From Dolichospermum sp. LEGE 00240 (GTDB taxonomy: Bacteria > Cyanobacteriota > Cyanobacteriia > Cyanobacteriales > Nostocaceae), in contig NZ_JADEVZ010000002.1 of NCBI RefSeq assembly GCF_015207875.1, positions 124,001 through 188,000 on the forward strand: a stretch of 64,000 nt of DNA, in the 5' to 3' direction. The notes under the pieces are model-generated. The model was given only the letters and a program-made list of their open reading frames with translations, was not told the origin of the DNA and searched no databases. The position numbers and the translations under genes were made by a program. Shown piece by piece: positions 10,552 to 18,450 of the stretch. Numbering within the stretch: the first letter of the stretch is position 1; each line of letters begins with the position of its first letter.

Positions 10552-10585
10552 GTAGGGTGCGTTAATGAAATGTAACGCACCCTAC
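10552..10585. repeat. GTAGGGTGCGTTA hairpin repeat
   Basis: The 13-bp arms GTAGGGTGCGTTA and TAACGCACCCTAC are separated by 8 bp. The hairpin sits between convergent gcvP and the GTPase gene and could end transcription, but there is no T-tract. Relatives occur at 11956-12033, 55199-55476, 56649-56713, 57058-57090 and about 59085-59162. Confidence 0.8.
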
Positions 10586-10597
10586 GGACTGATATTT

Positions 10598-11836
10598 TTA
10601 ATCACTTTTGCCATTGTTGAGAAAATATGCGATCGCTGTATCTCCTAAACCTTGTGTAGCGATCACTCCAGCACTCGCAGCTAACACACTACCATAACCA
10701 GGTAGAAATTTTAAAGCAATATCAGCCATACTCACAAATCCAGCATTTGCACCTACAGTTACTCCTCCTGTTACAAGAAGGTCTTTGCGCGTTTGTAGCG
10801 TTTGTAACGTTTGTACGGAAAATTCTCTGCCACTAAGCCAGCCAATATACATCACCATAAAAGCTTGAATACCGAAGACTATTGGTATTGCTGCACCTGG
10901 AATTGGGTTAGCAGAAACAAAACCAGATAAAACAGTACAGGCTGTAACAACTGTTCTAGCGACACTCAATTGAAACTCTGTAATATGAGCCATTCGGGAC
11001 AAAGATCCGCGTGTCTCCCTTGGCGTATACTTAATCATTGTTTCCACTAATTCTGTAATATTCCACCGATAATCTTGATCAGATAGAATCAAACCATTTT
11101 TACCATCTTCATATTCAGCATACGCAACAGTCGGAACAACATTTTTTACATGATCTCGTAATTCGGATCTTTCTTTTAAAAAAGCGAAAAAACTTTTAAC
11201 TTGTTCCTCAACATTACGGTTTTTTCTTTCATTTTCAGTTGGCAAAGGCACTCTCGGAGGAGATAATTCATCGCACTTCGTAAGAACTCCAATAATAGGC
11301 AATTTACGCTGATACTGCTTGTTAATTTCTTTAACCACTAATTCACACTCATCAAGGTCTTTTCCACTAGCACTATGAACCTCTGTAGCCTTACACAAAA
11401 AGAGAATAACATCTGGACATTTTTTTTTAACAGCTTGCATTATACTGTCATAAGGTGTTTCTGCTGAATCATATTGCCTTGGTTCTTGAGCCTCTTGTAA
11501 TCCTCTTGTGTCCAGGATGTGAAGCAAATCACTACCTTCATGGTAGTAATTTTTCCATTCAGCCTTGCCTGTTTCTGGTTCTGTATCGCTGACTTCTGCA
11601 ACTTTTAAACCACAAATGGCATTAATTAGGGATGATTTACCACTTCTAGCACGACCAATTACCATAACTCGTGGTGGACGTATTCCTTGCATCACAGAAC
11701 GTAAATTTTCTAATTTTTCGTGAATATCGCTTTTCATTCCCAAAATGTTTGGTAGTTTGTCTATATATTTCAAGAGTTCTGTTACTAGAAATTCGTTACG
11801 ATCCAATGCTTCGTTTACTTCCTGAGAATCAGTCAT
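10598..11836 (-). CDS. Membrane-associated GTPase (Era/dynamin-like G domain)
   Basis: A predicted GTP-binding protein of 412 aa. From the chosen start, the P-loop is GRARSGKS at residues 61-68; DTRG (G3) and TKCDEL (G4) follow. The C-terminal third (about 300-405) is rich in Gly/Ala and hydrophobic residues, with several possible membrane helices as in DUF697-type GTPases. I chose the ATG at 11836 because GGAG lies about 8 nt upstream; an upstream ATG at 11887 would add 17 residues with no ribosome site. The role is unknown. The exported glycine-zipper protein gene lies upstream in the same direction, 207 bp away. Confidence 0.75.
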   Translation of the reverse strand: MTDSQEVNEALDRNEFLVTELLKYIDKLPNILGMKSDIHEKLENLRSVMQGIRPPRVMVIGRARSGKSSLINAICGLKVAEVSDTEPETGKAEWKNYYHEGSDLLHILDTRGLQEAQEPRQYDSAETPYDSIMQAVKKKCPDVILFLCKATEVHSASGKDLDECELVVKEINKQYQRKLPIIGVLTKCDELSPPRVPLPTENERKNRNVEEQVKSFFAFLKERSELRDHVKNVVPTVAYAEYEDGKNGLILSDQDYRWNITELVETMIKYTPRETRGSLSRMAHITEFQLSVARTVVTACTVLSGFVSANPIPGAAIPIVFGIQAFMVMYIGWLSGREFSVQTLQTLQTRKDLLVTGGVTVGANAGFVSMADIALKFLPGYGSVLAASAGVIATQGLGDTAIAYFLNNGKSD

Positions 11837-11955
11837 ATTTCTAACTCCAAATTTGAATATCATTAAAAGGTCATGATTTATAAACATGATGATTATACAC
11901 TTGTATGGGCAAAGTGCGATCGCTCATCTTCTAGCTTAGATTAAGTTAGTTAATT

Positions 11956-12033
11956 GTAGGGTGCGTTATTGAAATGTAACGCACTATTTTGATTGTGAAT
12001 AAGGTGCGTTACGCTGACGCTAACGCACCCTAC
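11956..12033. repeat. Composite GTAGGGTGCGTTA hairpin repeat
   Basis: Two nested hairpins of the GTAGGGTGCGTT / AACGCACCCTAC family fill the gap between the glycine-zipper protein and GTPase genes. The sequence GTGCGATCGCTCATCTTCTAGCTT just to the left recurs at 12832-12868. Confidence 0.75.
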
Positions 12034-12043
12034 GGACTACAGA

Positions 12044-12661
12044 CTATTCTTTACCGCCGCCAAAAAGTTTGTAGATTCCGTATCCAATAGCACCAGCAGC
12101 AACTACAGGCGCAGCAGCAACTATAGCAGTACCAGCAATCGCACCTCCGCCTACAACACCACCAATACCTGCAAGGGTACTCATAATTGCAGCACCAGAA
12201 GCACCAGCCACTACCGTTACAGCACCAGCACCAGCTACACCAGCCGCAGCGCCAATATTTGTAGCGGTTCTTGCTGCTGAACGAGCATTACATTCTTTCT
12301 CAGACAAACCAGGTTCTTCTTTAAACAAAGTTTCGTTAAGTATTTTTGCTCCAGCATAAGCAGGACCTCCAGCGAACACAGCAGGTCCGGCGGCCATCCC
12401 ACCACCTACTATACCACCAGCAGCAGCTAGACCTGAAGCGATTCCTGCTCCCGAAGTTGCAGCAACAGTTAACCCTGTAGCTGTACCGATAGCAGCACCA
12501 ACAGCGATACCAGTCTCTCCAACAGATTGTATTACCTTTGTGTTGCTTACTTCAATGCCTGGATCACAATTAGCAAAAGCTGGACTAACAAAACTGTTTA
12601 AAATTATCACACAGGTAAGAATCAGTGTCAAAAAAGAACGAACGATTTTGATATGTAGCAT
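12044..12661 (-). CDS. Exported Gly/Ala-rich (glycine-zipper) protein of unknown function
   Basis: I do not recognise the family. An N-terminal signal peptide is clear (hydrophobic residues about 10-25, likely cleavage after SPAFA at residue 30). The mature part consists of long Gly/Ala-rich hydrophobic stretches with repeated GxxxG spacing (about 50-105 and 130-200), split by a polar segment with a lone cysteine (about 110-128). Such glycine zippers usually insert into or oligomerise in membranes. It lies upstream of the GTPase gene in the same direction, with hairpin repeats between. Confidence 0.6.
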   Translation of the reverse strand: MLHIKIVRSFLTLILTCVIILNSFVSPAFANCDPGIEVSNTKVIQSVGETGIAVGAAIGTATGLTVAATSGAGIASGLAAAGGIVGGGMAAGPAVFAGGPAYAGAKILNETLFKEEPGLSEKECNARSAARTATNIGAAAGVAGAGAVTVVAGASGAAIMSTLAGIGGVVGGGAIAGTAIVAAAPVVAAGAIGYGIYKLFGGGKE

Positions 12662-13220
12662 AGTCCTTAATCTATTGCAACAGAGTAATTATTCTATTAC
12701 ATTAATATTTAAGTGTATATTTTACAAGCAATATATTTACTGACTTTAACAGAAATTTATAAACTACTTGTTGAGCAATAAAACTGTAAAAGCATGGATA
12801 AGGTACACCAACACTCAGTTTTAGTGCGATAGCGAAGCGATTCGTAGGAATCGCTCATCTTCTAGCTTGGATTAAGGAACGCAACCCAACATAATGAAAA
12901 TATCTGATTCATATTTTTTGTCAGAATCAGGATGTCCAGGATTTTAGGATTTACAGGATTGTGATTTGTAGGTTATTGGTGGGATGCTGAAATTGTAATT
13001 GTCTGAATCAGGATGTCCAGGATTTTAGGATGTACAGGATTGTTATTGATTAATTGTCTGTGAATATTGAAAAATGATAATTACAATCACAGGATATTAT
13101 CTATCATCAAAAAATCGCCATTTTTCCTAAACAATAAAAAAATTACATCCTGTACATCCTCCAATCCTGGTTATCCTGATTCTGACAAAAAAGATATTAT
13201 GACAGTGATACCTGTTAATT
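12662..13220. other. Repeat-filled intergenic region
   Basis: No gene is seen in these 559 bp. They hold a GCGATAGCGAAGCGATTC palindromic fragment (about 12831-12860), an extra left-end copy of the GTCAGAATCAGGATGTCC repeat (about 12919-12960), and one complete 186-bp inverted-repeat element (13001-13186). Confidence 0.7.
13001..13186. mobile_element. 186-bp inverted-repeat element, copy 1
   Basis: The left end GTCTGAATCAGGATGTCCAG and the reverse complement of the right end (GTCAGAATCAGGATAACCAG) form terminal inverted repeats of about 40 bp with scattered mismatches. A closely similar 186-bp copy lies at 17237-17422, and the similarity extends some 35-40 bp beyond the left end. Solo end fragments occur at about 13898-13975, 14697-14740, 15605-15655, 16475-16510 and 17895-17940. 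Confidence 0.75.
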
Positions 13221-13520
13221 TTATTGAGAATCATCAAACATAGATGAAAGATCACGACGACCACTTACTACTCGTAAAATTTCAATTCCATCATCCAATA
13301 CTCGATAAAAAATTATATATCCTTCAAGGGATAATCCGCGTAAATCAGGGTTGATTTCTGAGTAGCTTTTACCACTATTGGGAAAGGAAACTAATTGTTT
13401 ACATTTGCGGTTAAACTCCTGAAAAAATTTTTCACCTGCTTCTAAGTTTTTTTGTGAGAAGTATTCAGCAATTTCATTCAGGTCATAACTAGCGAGAATA
13501 TTAATAACATAACGATTCAT
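13221..13520 (-). CDS. Type II toxin, RelE/ParE family
   Basis: A 99-residue ParE-like protein. The N-terminal helix region (YDLNEIAEYF), the middle block (KQLVSFPNSGKSY) and the C-terminal strand IEILRVVSGRRDL are typical of RelE/ParE toxins that poison gyrase or cut mRNA. It overlaps the antitoxin gene upstream by 4 bp (ATGA), so the pair is one translation-coupled operon. It appears intact. The target cannot be told from the sequence. Confidence 0.85.
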   Translation of the reverse strand: MNRYVINILASYDLNEIAEYFSQKNLEAGEKFFQEFNRKCKQLVSFPNSGKSYSEINPDLRGLSLEGYIIFYRVLDDGIEILRVVSGRRDLSSMFDDSQ

Positions 13521-13783
13521 TTTTTTACCTGTCTTTGTTGCTGAAAACGATCTAAAATTTGATTAACAAATGTTTCTCCATCAATAGGTGGTGTATTTTC
13601 AGAAATGGAAATTGCTGCATCAATTTTTTCTCGCACTTTCTTAACCCATTCTGTTTCATTCCGATCATACTCATCTAGTAAATGGAAAGCAATTTCCATC
13701 AGTTGTTCTACAGATTGGTATTTTCCTGTTTGCAGTTTTGTTTGAATAAAGTCTTCTTGTTTTGGTGTTAGATTGATAGTCAT
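13517..13783 (-). CDS. Type II antitoxin, ParD-like
   Basis: This is the 88-residue partner of the ParE-like toxin. The N-terminus (MTINLTPKQEDFIQTKLQTG) resembles the ribbon-helix-helix part of ParD/CC2985-type antitoxins, and the charged C-terminus would wrap the toxin. It is encoded first in the operon with a 4-bp overlap. Autoregulation is expected for the family, but no operator could be picked out upstream. Confidence 0.82.
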   Translation of the reverse strand: MTINLTPKQEDFIQTKLQTGKYQSVEQLMEIAFHLLDEYDRNETEWVKKVREKIDAAISISENTPPIDGETFVNQILDRFQQQRQVKK

Positions 13784-13843
13784 AGTGAGTTATAGTCAAT
13801 TTTTGCTAGGTATATATAAACTATTGTAATCTAATTTCAGACT

Positions 13844-13996
13844 CTTGGAAATAGCGATCGCCATAACTGTATATTTTGGTGAAAGTTTATAAATATTATA
13901 ACATCCTGTAAATCCTAAAATCCTGGACATCCTGATATGGCTTGCGCCACGCTACGCTATCAGACAAAAAATTCAGATTAATAGTGTATAATAAAG
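13844..13996. repeat. Remnant of a repeated TA leader (antitoxin start plus promoter)
   Basis: This stretch resembles 16425-16530 and 17840-17960. Each has GGAAATAGCGATCGCCAT (the reversed start of an antitoxin gene), TATATTTTGGTGAAA, a degenerate end of the 186-bp element, and AATAGTGTATAATA. Here the TATAAT-containing end lies about 40 bp before the TumA-like gene, which it may drive. A palindromic GGCTTGCGCCACGCTACG insert interrupts it. Confidence 0.5.
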
Positions 13997-14024
13997 ATAA
14001 ACCTCACCAAAGGTATATATAATT

Positions 14025-14324
14025 ATGAATACATTAGAAAAATTAGAATTGCTCAGTGAAAACTGTAGAGACAACACAGAATTAGAAAGAATTATTGGGC
14101 AACTCCTAAATGTAATTTTAACTCGTCATCGTCAAAAACTAGCTACATATAACTTAGATATAGATAAGTTTGAAAAAAAATATCAACTCACTTCTGAACA
14201 ATTTATAGAACAATTTAACTCAGGAAGTTTAGGGGATGAAATGGATTTTTTTGAATGGTTCGGTTTATGCGAACTTCGCAAAGATATTTTAACAAAAATC
14301 CATAAGTTAGAACAAGCCTTATGA
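14025..14324 (+). CDS. Putative antitoxin of a TumE-type pair
   Basis: A 99-residue, mostly helical acidic protein encoded directly upstream of the TumE-like toxin with a 4-bp ATGA overlap. Position and size match the TumA-type antitoxin. No DNA-binding motif is obvious by eye. An AGTGTATAATA promoter-like sequence of the repeated TA leader lies about 40 bp upstream. Confidence 0.6.
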   Translation: MNTLEKLELLSENCRDNTELERIIGQLLNVILTRHRQKLATYNLDIDKFEKKYQLTSEQFIEQFNSGSLGDEMDFFEWFGLCELRKDILTKIHKLEQAL

Positions 14325-14698
14325 AAAATATTAAAAACGCTGATGATTATTTAGCTTGGATCAAATCTATAATTACACTTTGTCCAAAAGCTGTAAATTT
14401 TAAAATTCTTAGAGAAGAAGCACAAACTGATAAAGGTTTATGGCGTTATCGTGTGATATTAAAAGATGGTAGTTTTTTAGAAATGTTTGAGTTTTTTAAA
14501 ATAGAATCTGGACAAGTAGAAATAATTAAATATAGTTTTCATTGGCAAACTGAAAATAGAGAACTAATAAAACGTTGGGATAACGCACCCCATCACCCCG
14601 AAATTGCCACCTATCCTCATCATGTACATGATGGTTCTGAAGACTCTGTTTTTCCCTATTTACCTGTTGATATTGAAGATATTTTTAAACTCCTTTAA
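14321..14698 (+). CDS. TumE-family toxin (DUF6516-like)
   Basis: This 125-aa protein has the family pattern: the KYSFHWQ strand (about residues 72-78), the RWDNAPHHPEIATYPHH block (about 87-103), then VHDGSEDS. TumE proteins are toxins of type II modules paired with a small upstream antitoxin, as here. The conserved histidines in NAPHH and YPHHVH are the likely functional residues. It appears intact. The biochemical activity of the family is not well established. Confidence 0.7.
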   Translation: MKNIKNADDYLAWIKSIITLCPKAVNFKILREEAQTDKGLWRYRVILKDGSFLEMFEFFKIESGQVEIIKYSFHWQTENRELIKRWDNAPHHPEIATYPHHVHDGSEDSVFPYLPVDIEDIFKLL

Positions 14699-14816
14699 TC
14701 CTGGTTATCCTGATATGGCTTGCGCCAGGCTATCAGACAAAAAATATTTAAAATTATTAATTTAAAAATTTACTATGTTATAATATAAAAGTTATCAAAA
14801 TTATTAAAATAATTCT

Positions 14817-15056
14817 ATGATGACTCAAGTAATGATTCAACCCTCATACTGGATAGAATCTGGAATTGAAATCAGCAAAGTCAGAAATTTGAACTTGTTT
14901 AAATTCACTCCAGAATTACAATCTAGGTTAGAAGAACTTGCTGATAAAAATAAAGCAGGAATGTTAACTACAACAGAAGAAGCTGAACTAGCAGGAATAT
15001 TAGAACTGGACAGGATTTTTACTTTATTGAATGCAAAAATAATTGCTGAATCATGA
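14817..15056 (+). CDS. Small partner protein of the HNH gene, 79 aa
   Basis: This small helical protein overlaps the HNH gene by 4 bp (ATGA). Its central pattern (PELQSRLEELADKNKAGMLT followed by EEAELAGILELD) resembles that of the 96-aa protein in the dnd operon at 22558, suggesting one family of small proteins associated with HNH nucleases or antitoxins. No function can be assigned. A second in-frame ATG three codons on (MIQPSYW) is an alternative start. Confidence 0.6.
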   Translation: MMTQVMIQPSYWIESGIEISKVRNLNLFKFTPELQSRLEELADKNKAGMLTTTEEAELAGILELDRIFTLLNAKIIAES

Positions 15057-15505
15057 CAGTTAACGAGACAACCAAAAAATTAGTCAGGGAAAGAGCAAAA
15101 TTCCTTTGTGAATATTGTCATTCTTTAGAAGAAGCAAGTGCAGCGTTATTTGCTATTGATCATATTATCCCCCAGTCTCTTCCTGGTTCATCAGATGACC
15201 CTGATAATTTAGCTTTAGCTTGTCAACGTTGTAACGGATATCGCTATAATTTTATAACTGGTATTGACCCGGAAACTGGAGATTTAATTCCTATATTTAA
15301 TCCTCGAAAACAGAAATGGTCAGATCATTTTCTTTGGTCAGCAGATGGTTGAAAAATTGTTGGTATTACTCCTACAGGAAGGGCTACTTGTAATCGCTTA
15401 GACCTCAATGATGATAGGCATAATGAAGGTTCTATTATCAAAGCGCGTCGTTTTTGGATAAAAGGTGGTTGGCATCCACCAGATGAAGACCCGCGACAAA
15501 GTTGA
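15053..15505 (+). pseudogene. HNH endonuclease gene interrupted by in-frame TGA
   Basis: The first 99 codons encode a HNH nuclease: FLCEYCHS (CxxC), AIDHIIPQS (catalytic His), then DNLALACQRCN. Translation meets TGA at 15350-15352, directly after WSADG. The same frame then continues for 50 codons with the family's normal tail (KIVGITPTGRATCNRL to RFWIKGGWHPP) and a natural TGA at 15503-15505. A single nonsense change therefore removes the last third. The HNH core is upstream of the stop, so a truncated product could keep some activity. Confidence 0.85.
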
Positions 15506-15654
15506 GAAACCCCAGCACTTTCACAATAATATAGATGATGATCAAAATGTTGGGTTTCACTGCGTTCTACCCAACCTACAGTTTGTATGGTTCGTTGGTA
15601 ATTTGTAGATTATTGGTGGGATGCTGAAATTTTCATTGTCAGACAAAAAACATC
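15506..15654. repeat. Solo flank of the 186-bp element
   Basis: The right half (GTAGATTATTGGTGGGATGCTGAAATTTTC, about 15605-15640) matches the sequence just left of both full 186-bp elements and ends in GTCAGACAAAAAA. The left half has an ATGTTGGGTTTC/CAACCTAC low-complexity stretch. No gene is seen. Confidence 0.5.
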
Positions 15655-16059
15655 TTAATCAAAAATAGAAACTACTTTAATACCAATAACTTTGTGCATA
15701 GGTTTTGTTTTCTTCTCAGTAGTAATTAACTCCTCAGCACCAACAGAAAAAGCAGCAGCTACATGAAGTGCATCCATAGCAGCTAATCCATACCGAGAAG
15801 CAATTTTATAAGCCTCTTGTACAATATAATTTAAATCATTTGCCCAGTAAATAACATCATTAAAAAACTCTTCATAAAATTGAGATTCTTCCGTTTGCTG
15901 ATGATAAACTGCTTTAGGACTTACCTCCAATCTGACAAACTCACTAGCAGCAAATACCCGGTGTGAGTCTGATAGTATTTCTAATGCTTTTTCTGCAATT
16001 AAACTAGCACCATTGGTTGCACTCAATAACACACCCGAATCAATATAAGTTATAATCAT
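15655..16059 (-). CDS. PIN-domain toxin (VapC-like)
   Basis: A 134-aa PIN-domain ribonuclease-like protein. Acidic active-site candidates are Asp7 in TYIDSGVLL, Glu45 in RLEVSP and the AAMDALHVAAA motif (about residues 93-103). PIN toxins of VapBC modules cleave specific RNAs. The partner antitoxin is encoded 2 bp upstream. The frame is intact. Confidence 0.8.
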   Translation of the reverse strand: MIITYIDSGVLLSATNGASLIAEKALEILSDSHRVFAASEFVRLEVSPKAVYHQQTEESQFYEEFFNDVIYWANDLNYIVQEAYKIASRYGLAAMDALHVAAAFSVGAEELITTEKKTKPMHKVIGIKVVSIFD

Positions 16060-16061
16060 TC

Positions 16062-16298
16062 TTATCTACCTTGGATTCCACCCCTACGATCAGCTAATTC
16101 TTTTTCTATTTCATCTGCATTTAATAAAGGTTTACCAGATGCAACAATTTTAGAGCGAATTTCTCGCAAACGTTCCCCCAAAGGCGGTTTTTTTGCAGTG
16201 GTTTTCAATTGCATAAATTCCACAAATTTTAAGACTTCCTGTTGTTTATCCTGGGGTAATGATCGCCACTTTGTTAATAATTCTTGTTCTGAAATCAT
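16062..16298 (-). CDS. Antitoxin partner of PIN toxin (DUF2281-like)
   Basis: A 78-aa protein whose core LPQDKQQEVLKFVEFMQLK and C-terminal LGERLREIRSKIV resemble cyanobacterial DUF2281/VapB-type antitoxins. It is separated from the PIN toxin start by 2 bp, so the two are co-transcribed. The C-terminal end is charged, as expected for a toxin-binding tail. Confidence 0.7.
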   Translation of the reverse strand: MISEQELLTKWRSLPQDKQQEVLKFVEFMQLKTTAKKPPLGERLREIRSKIVASGKPLLNADEIEKELADRRGGIQGR

Positions 16299-16360
16299 TG
16301 ATTTTTACCTAATTCAGTTAATTGTCTTAAACCTTATTTTCAATAATAGCAAATCTCACA

Positions 16361-16438
16361 TCAAATTAAACCATGTTCTGCTGCTTTTTCGCGTAGTCTT
16401 GCTTCTAGTTCTGGAGTTAGGGAAATAGCGATCGCCAT
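16361..16438 (-). pseudogene. Antitoxin 5' remnant (25 codons)
   Basis: The first 16 codons (MAIAISLTPELEARLR) match the antitoxin at 17628-17858 almost exactly, then the sequence diverges and stops after 25 codons. With the upstream leader it is a truncated duplicate of that locus. Confidence 0.7.
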
Positions 16439-16514
16439 AACTGTATATTTTGGTGAAAATTTATCAATATTATAACATCTTGTACATCCTTTTTATCCTG
16501 ATTCAGACAAAATA

Positions 16515-16527
16515 GTGTATAATACAC
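16515..16527. promoter_or_regulatory. Promoter/operator of vapBC
   Basis: GTGTATAATACAC is a palindrome with perfect 6-bp arms around one base and contains a TATAAT -10 box (16518-16523), 31 bp before the vapB start. Similar palindromes recur at 18477-18489 (GTGTATGATACAC), and partly at about 17942 and 13985. The overlap of palindrome and -10 box fits autorepression by the antitoxin. Confidence 0.5.
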
Positions 16528-16557
16528 ATATCCATACACATAATCTACCTAAATATC

Positions 16558-16770
16558 ATGCGAACCAATATTGAACTTGACGACGGGTTAGTAGAAGAAG
16601 CATTTCGTTTAACTAACGTGCGAACCAAAAAAGAATTAATTAATCTAGCATTACAAGAACTAATTCGCGTTCGTAAAAAGCGGAACTTACTTGATTTAAG
16701 TGGACAAATTCAATTTACTCCTGACTACGACTATAAAGCATTGCGAGAAAATCGAAATGTTTCTGATTGA
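16558..16770 (+). CDS. vapB: VapB-type antitoxin
   Basis: A 70-aa antitoxin with the VapB/DUF2191 pattern: MRTNIELDDGLVEEAF (ribbon-helix-helix strand and helix), then LTNVRTKKELINLALQEL, and a C-terminal toxin-binding tail. It overlaps the vapC start by 14 bp. The palindromic TATAAT box 31 bp upstream probably serves as its autoregulated promoter. Confidence 0.85.
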   Translation: MRTNIELDDGLVEEAFRLTNVRTKKELINLALQELIRVRKKRNLLDLSGQIQFTPDYDYKALRENRNVSD

Positions 16771-17164
16771 TACTTCCGTTTGGATAAATGTTTTACGCGA
16801 TAAAACAGGAGTTGCACGTCAAAATCTCCAGACACTTATAAAAGGTGAGAATGTTTTTTTGACTCGATTTACCCAAATGGAATTATTACAAGGTTGTCGA
16901 GATGAAAGGGAGTGGATGTTATTGCAAACCTATCTGCAAGAACAAGACTATATTGAAGCAACTGATAATACTTGAGTTTTCGCCGCACGAATTTATTATG
17001 ATTTACAAAGACAAGGGTTAACTGTTAGAAGTAGTATAGATTGTTGTATTGCCCAAATAGCAATAGAAACCCAGCTAACCCTAATTCATAATGATCGTGA
17101 TTTTGAAACTATTCAACAAGTAAGACCTCTACTATGTTTGCGTTTTTCATCTTCTAGAAATTAA
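16757..17164 (+). pseudogene. vapC: VapC PIN toxin gene with premature TGA
   Basis: The frame opens at ATG 16757 with MFLIDTSVWINVLRD, the canonical VapC N-terminus. TGA at 16973-16975 stops it after 72 codons. The same frame then continues 62 codons with the expected VapC C-terminus (VFAARIYYDLQRQG, SSIDCCIAQIA, HNDRDF) to TAA at 17162-17164. A TGG-to-TGA change at a position where the family usually has Trp or another residue would explain it. The downstream part holds the second set of PIN acidic residues, so the toxin should be inactive. Confidence 0.85.
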
Positions 17165-17236
17165 TAATTAGCACCAAATTAAAAGAGTACAGGATGGTAA
17201 TTTGTAAGTTGTTGGTGAGATGCTGAAATTGTAATT

Positions 17237-17422
17237 GTCTGAATCAGGATGTCCAGGATTTTAGGATGTACAGGATTGTTATTGATGAATTGTCTGTGAA
17301 TATTCAAAAATGATAATTACAATCACAGAATATTATCTATCATCCAAAAATTGCCATTTTTCCTAAACAATAAAAAAATTACATCCTGTATATCCTTTCA
17401 TCCTAGATATCCTGATTCTGAC
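17237..17422. mobile_element. 186-bp inverted-repeat element, copy 2
   Basis: It matches copy 1 (13001-13186) with scattered differences and has the same GTCTGAATCAGG left end and CCTGATTCTGAC right end. Its right end runs into the 3' end of the excisionase-like ORF at 17398, which therefore takes its last codons from the element. Confidence 0.75.
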
Positions 17423-17586
17423 ACAAAAATACTCAAAAATCTCCAGTTATTCTCTATTTTTTGTCCGGGAATATTCCCCAGTAATGTTTGACGAATTACC
17501 GCTTCTTGAGGTAAACGCAAATATTCGGCAACTTCATCAATTGTGAGAACTTCTGGTAATGTTATTTGACTCATAAGGATTGCCAC
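17398..17586 (-). CDS. Small HTH (excisionase-type) protein, 3' end altered by element insertion
   Basis: A 62-aa protein with the excisionase-like helix-turn-helix pattern LTIDEVAEYLRLPQEAVIRQ (about residues 14-33), then GNIPGQKIENNWRF, as in HTH_17 proteins. The last residues (about 55-62) are encoded by the right end of the 186-bp element, so the original C-terminus was probably lost. The orphan antitoxin gene lies 41 bp upstream in the same direction. Confidence 0.6.
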   Translation of the reverse strand: MAILMSQITLPEVLTIDEVAEYLRLPQEAVIRQTLLGNIPGQKIENNWRFLSIFVSESGYLG

Positions 17587-17627
17587 AACCTTGTATTTTT
17601 GTGAATGTTTATAGTTAATATTTCAAG

Positions 17628-17858
17628 TCAAAATGTTGATTTTTTGGCAAAATCATCAAAAGACCGAAATCTTCCTGCTTCAAAATCATCTAATCCTTGT
17701 TGAATACCTTGAATAGCTGCTTGTGAGTCTTCTAATTCCCAGTCTAGGATATTTTTTAATAATTCAGCCGCAACTAAACTGATATCTTTTCCTTGTTGGG
17801 TTGCTTTTTCAAGTAGTCTTGCTTCTAGTTCTGGAGTTAGGGAAATAGCGATCGCCAT
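17628..17858 (-). CDS. Orphan antitoxin-like protein, 76 aa
   Basis: The N-terminus MAIAISLTPELEARLLEKA and tail QGLDDFEAGRFRSFDDFA are those of cyanobacterial antitoxins normally followed by a RelE/ParE toxin. No toxin follows here; the next gene in the direction of transcription is the HTH ORF. The toxin was probably lost or replaced. Its upstream leader (GCGATCGC start, TATATTTTGGTGAAA, element end, GTGTATAATACA) is the master copy of fragments seen at 13844 and 16425. Confidence 0.65.
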   Translation of the reverse strand: MAIAISLTPELEARLLEKATQQGKDISLVAAELLKNILDWELEDSQAAIQGIQQGLDDFEAGRFRSFDDFAKKSTF

Positions 17859-17998
17859 AACTATATATTTTGGTGAAAGTTTATAAATATTATAACATCC
17901 TGAAAATCCTTAAATCCTAGACATCCTGATTCTGATAAAATAGTGTATAATACATTTATTCTTTAATGATAGACACATAAAAATTCTCTCAATTGATT

Positions 17999-18247
17999 AT
18001 GACTAATATCACAATCTCTAACCTTGATGATGATCTGAAAAATCAGTTACAAAAACGAGCCGAAAAACATGGAAATTCCCTAGAACAAGAAATTACAGAA
18101 ATTCTTCGTCTTGTCCTCTCAGAAAATCCTCAAAATCCGATCAATTTAGTCACTTTAATTGAAAAACGTTTTGCCGATTTTGAAGGTTTGGAATTACCGG
18201 AAATAGAGAGAGACGCAATTCGCACAGTGTCAATATTTGCCGATTAA
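17999..18247 (+). CDS. FitA-like antitoxin
   Basis: An 82-aa ribbon-helix-helix protein (MTNITISNLDDDLKNQLQKR, then HGNSLEQEITEILRLVL), the FitA/Arc-like pattern. I chose the ATG at 17999 over the TTG at 17993. It is followed 3 bp later by the remains of a FitB-type PIN toxin gene, so it now has no working partner. Confidence 0.8.
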   Translation: MTNITISNLDDDLKNQLQKRAEKHGNSLEQEITEILRLVLSENPQNPINLVTLIEKRFADFEGLELPEIERDAIRTVSIFAD

Positions 18248-18250
18248 AAA

Positions 18251-18450
18251 ATGATTATTTTGGATACAAACGTCATTTCTGAACTGATGAAAACTCAAAA
18301 ATCAGCAATAGTTCGTGAATGGGTAGCAGCACAACCTTTAATGAGTTTGTTTGTTACACTCATAAAGCAGCTATAGTAACGCGCAATGTTACTGATTTTG
18401 AAGGATGTGGTATTTCTATTATTAATCCTTGGAAACCTGAATCAATATAA
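18251..18450 (+). pseudogene. FitB-like PIN toxin gene with internal deletion
   Basis: The 5' part encodes MIILDTNVISELMKTQKS and WVAAQPLMSLFVT, the start of a FitB toxin. The sequence then jumps, in another frame, to HKAAIVTRNVTDFEGCGISI and NPWKPESI, the family's C-terminus. About 70 codons of the middle are missing, and the 5' frame stops at a TAG soon after the junction. The toxin is dead. Confidence 0.85.

Noticed and set aside
15350-16975. Possibility that the two in-frame TGA codons are recoded (selenocysteine or Trp)
   Set aside because: No SECIS-like hairpin is evident, many normal genes here end in TGA, and the affected genes are in a decaying island.
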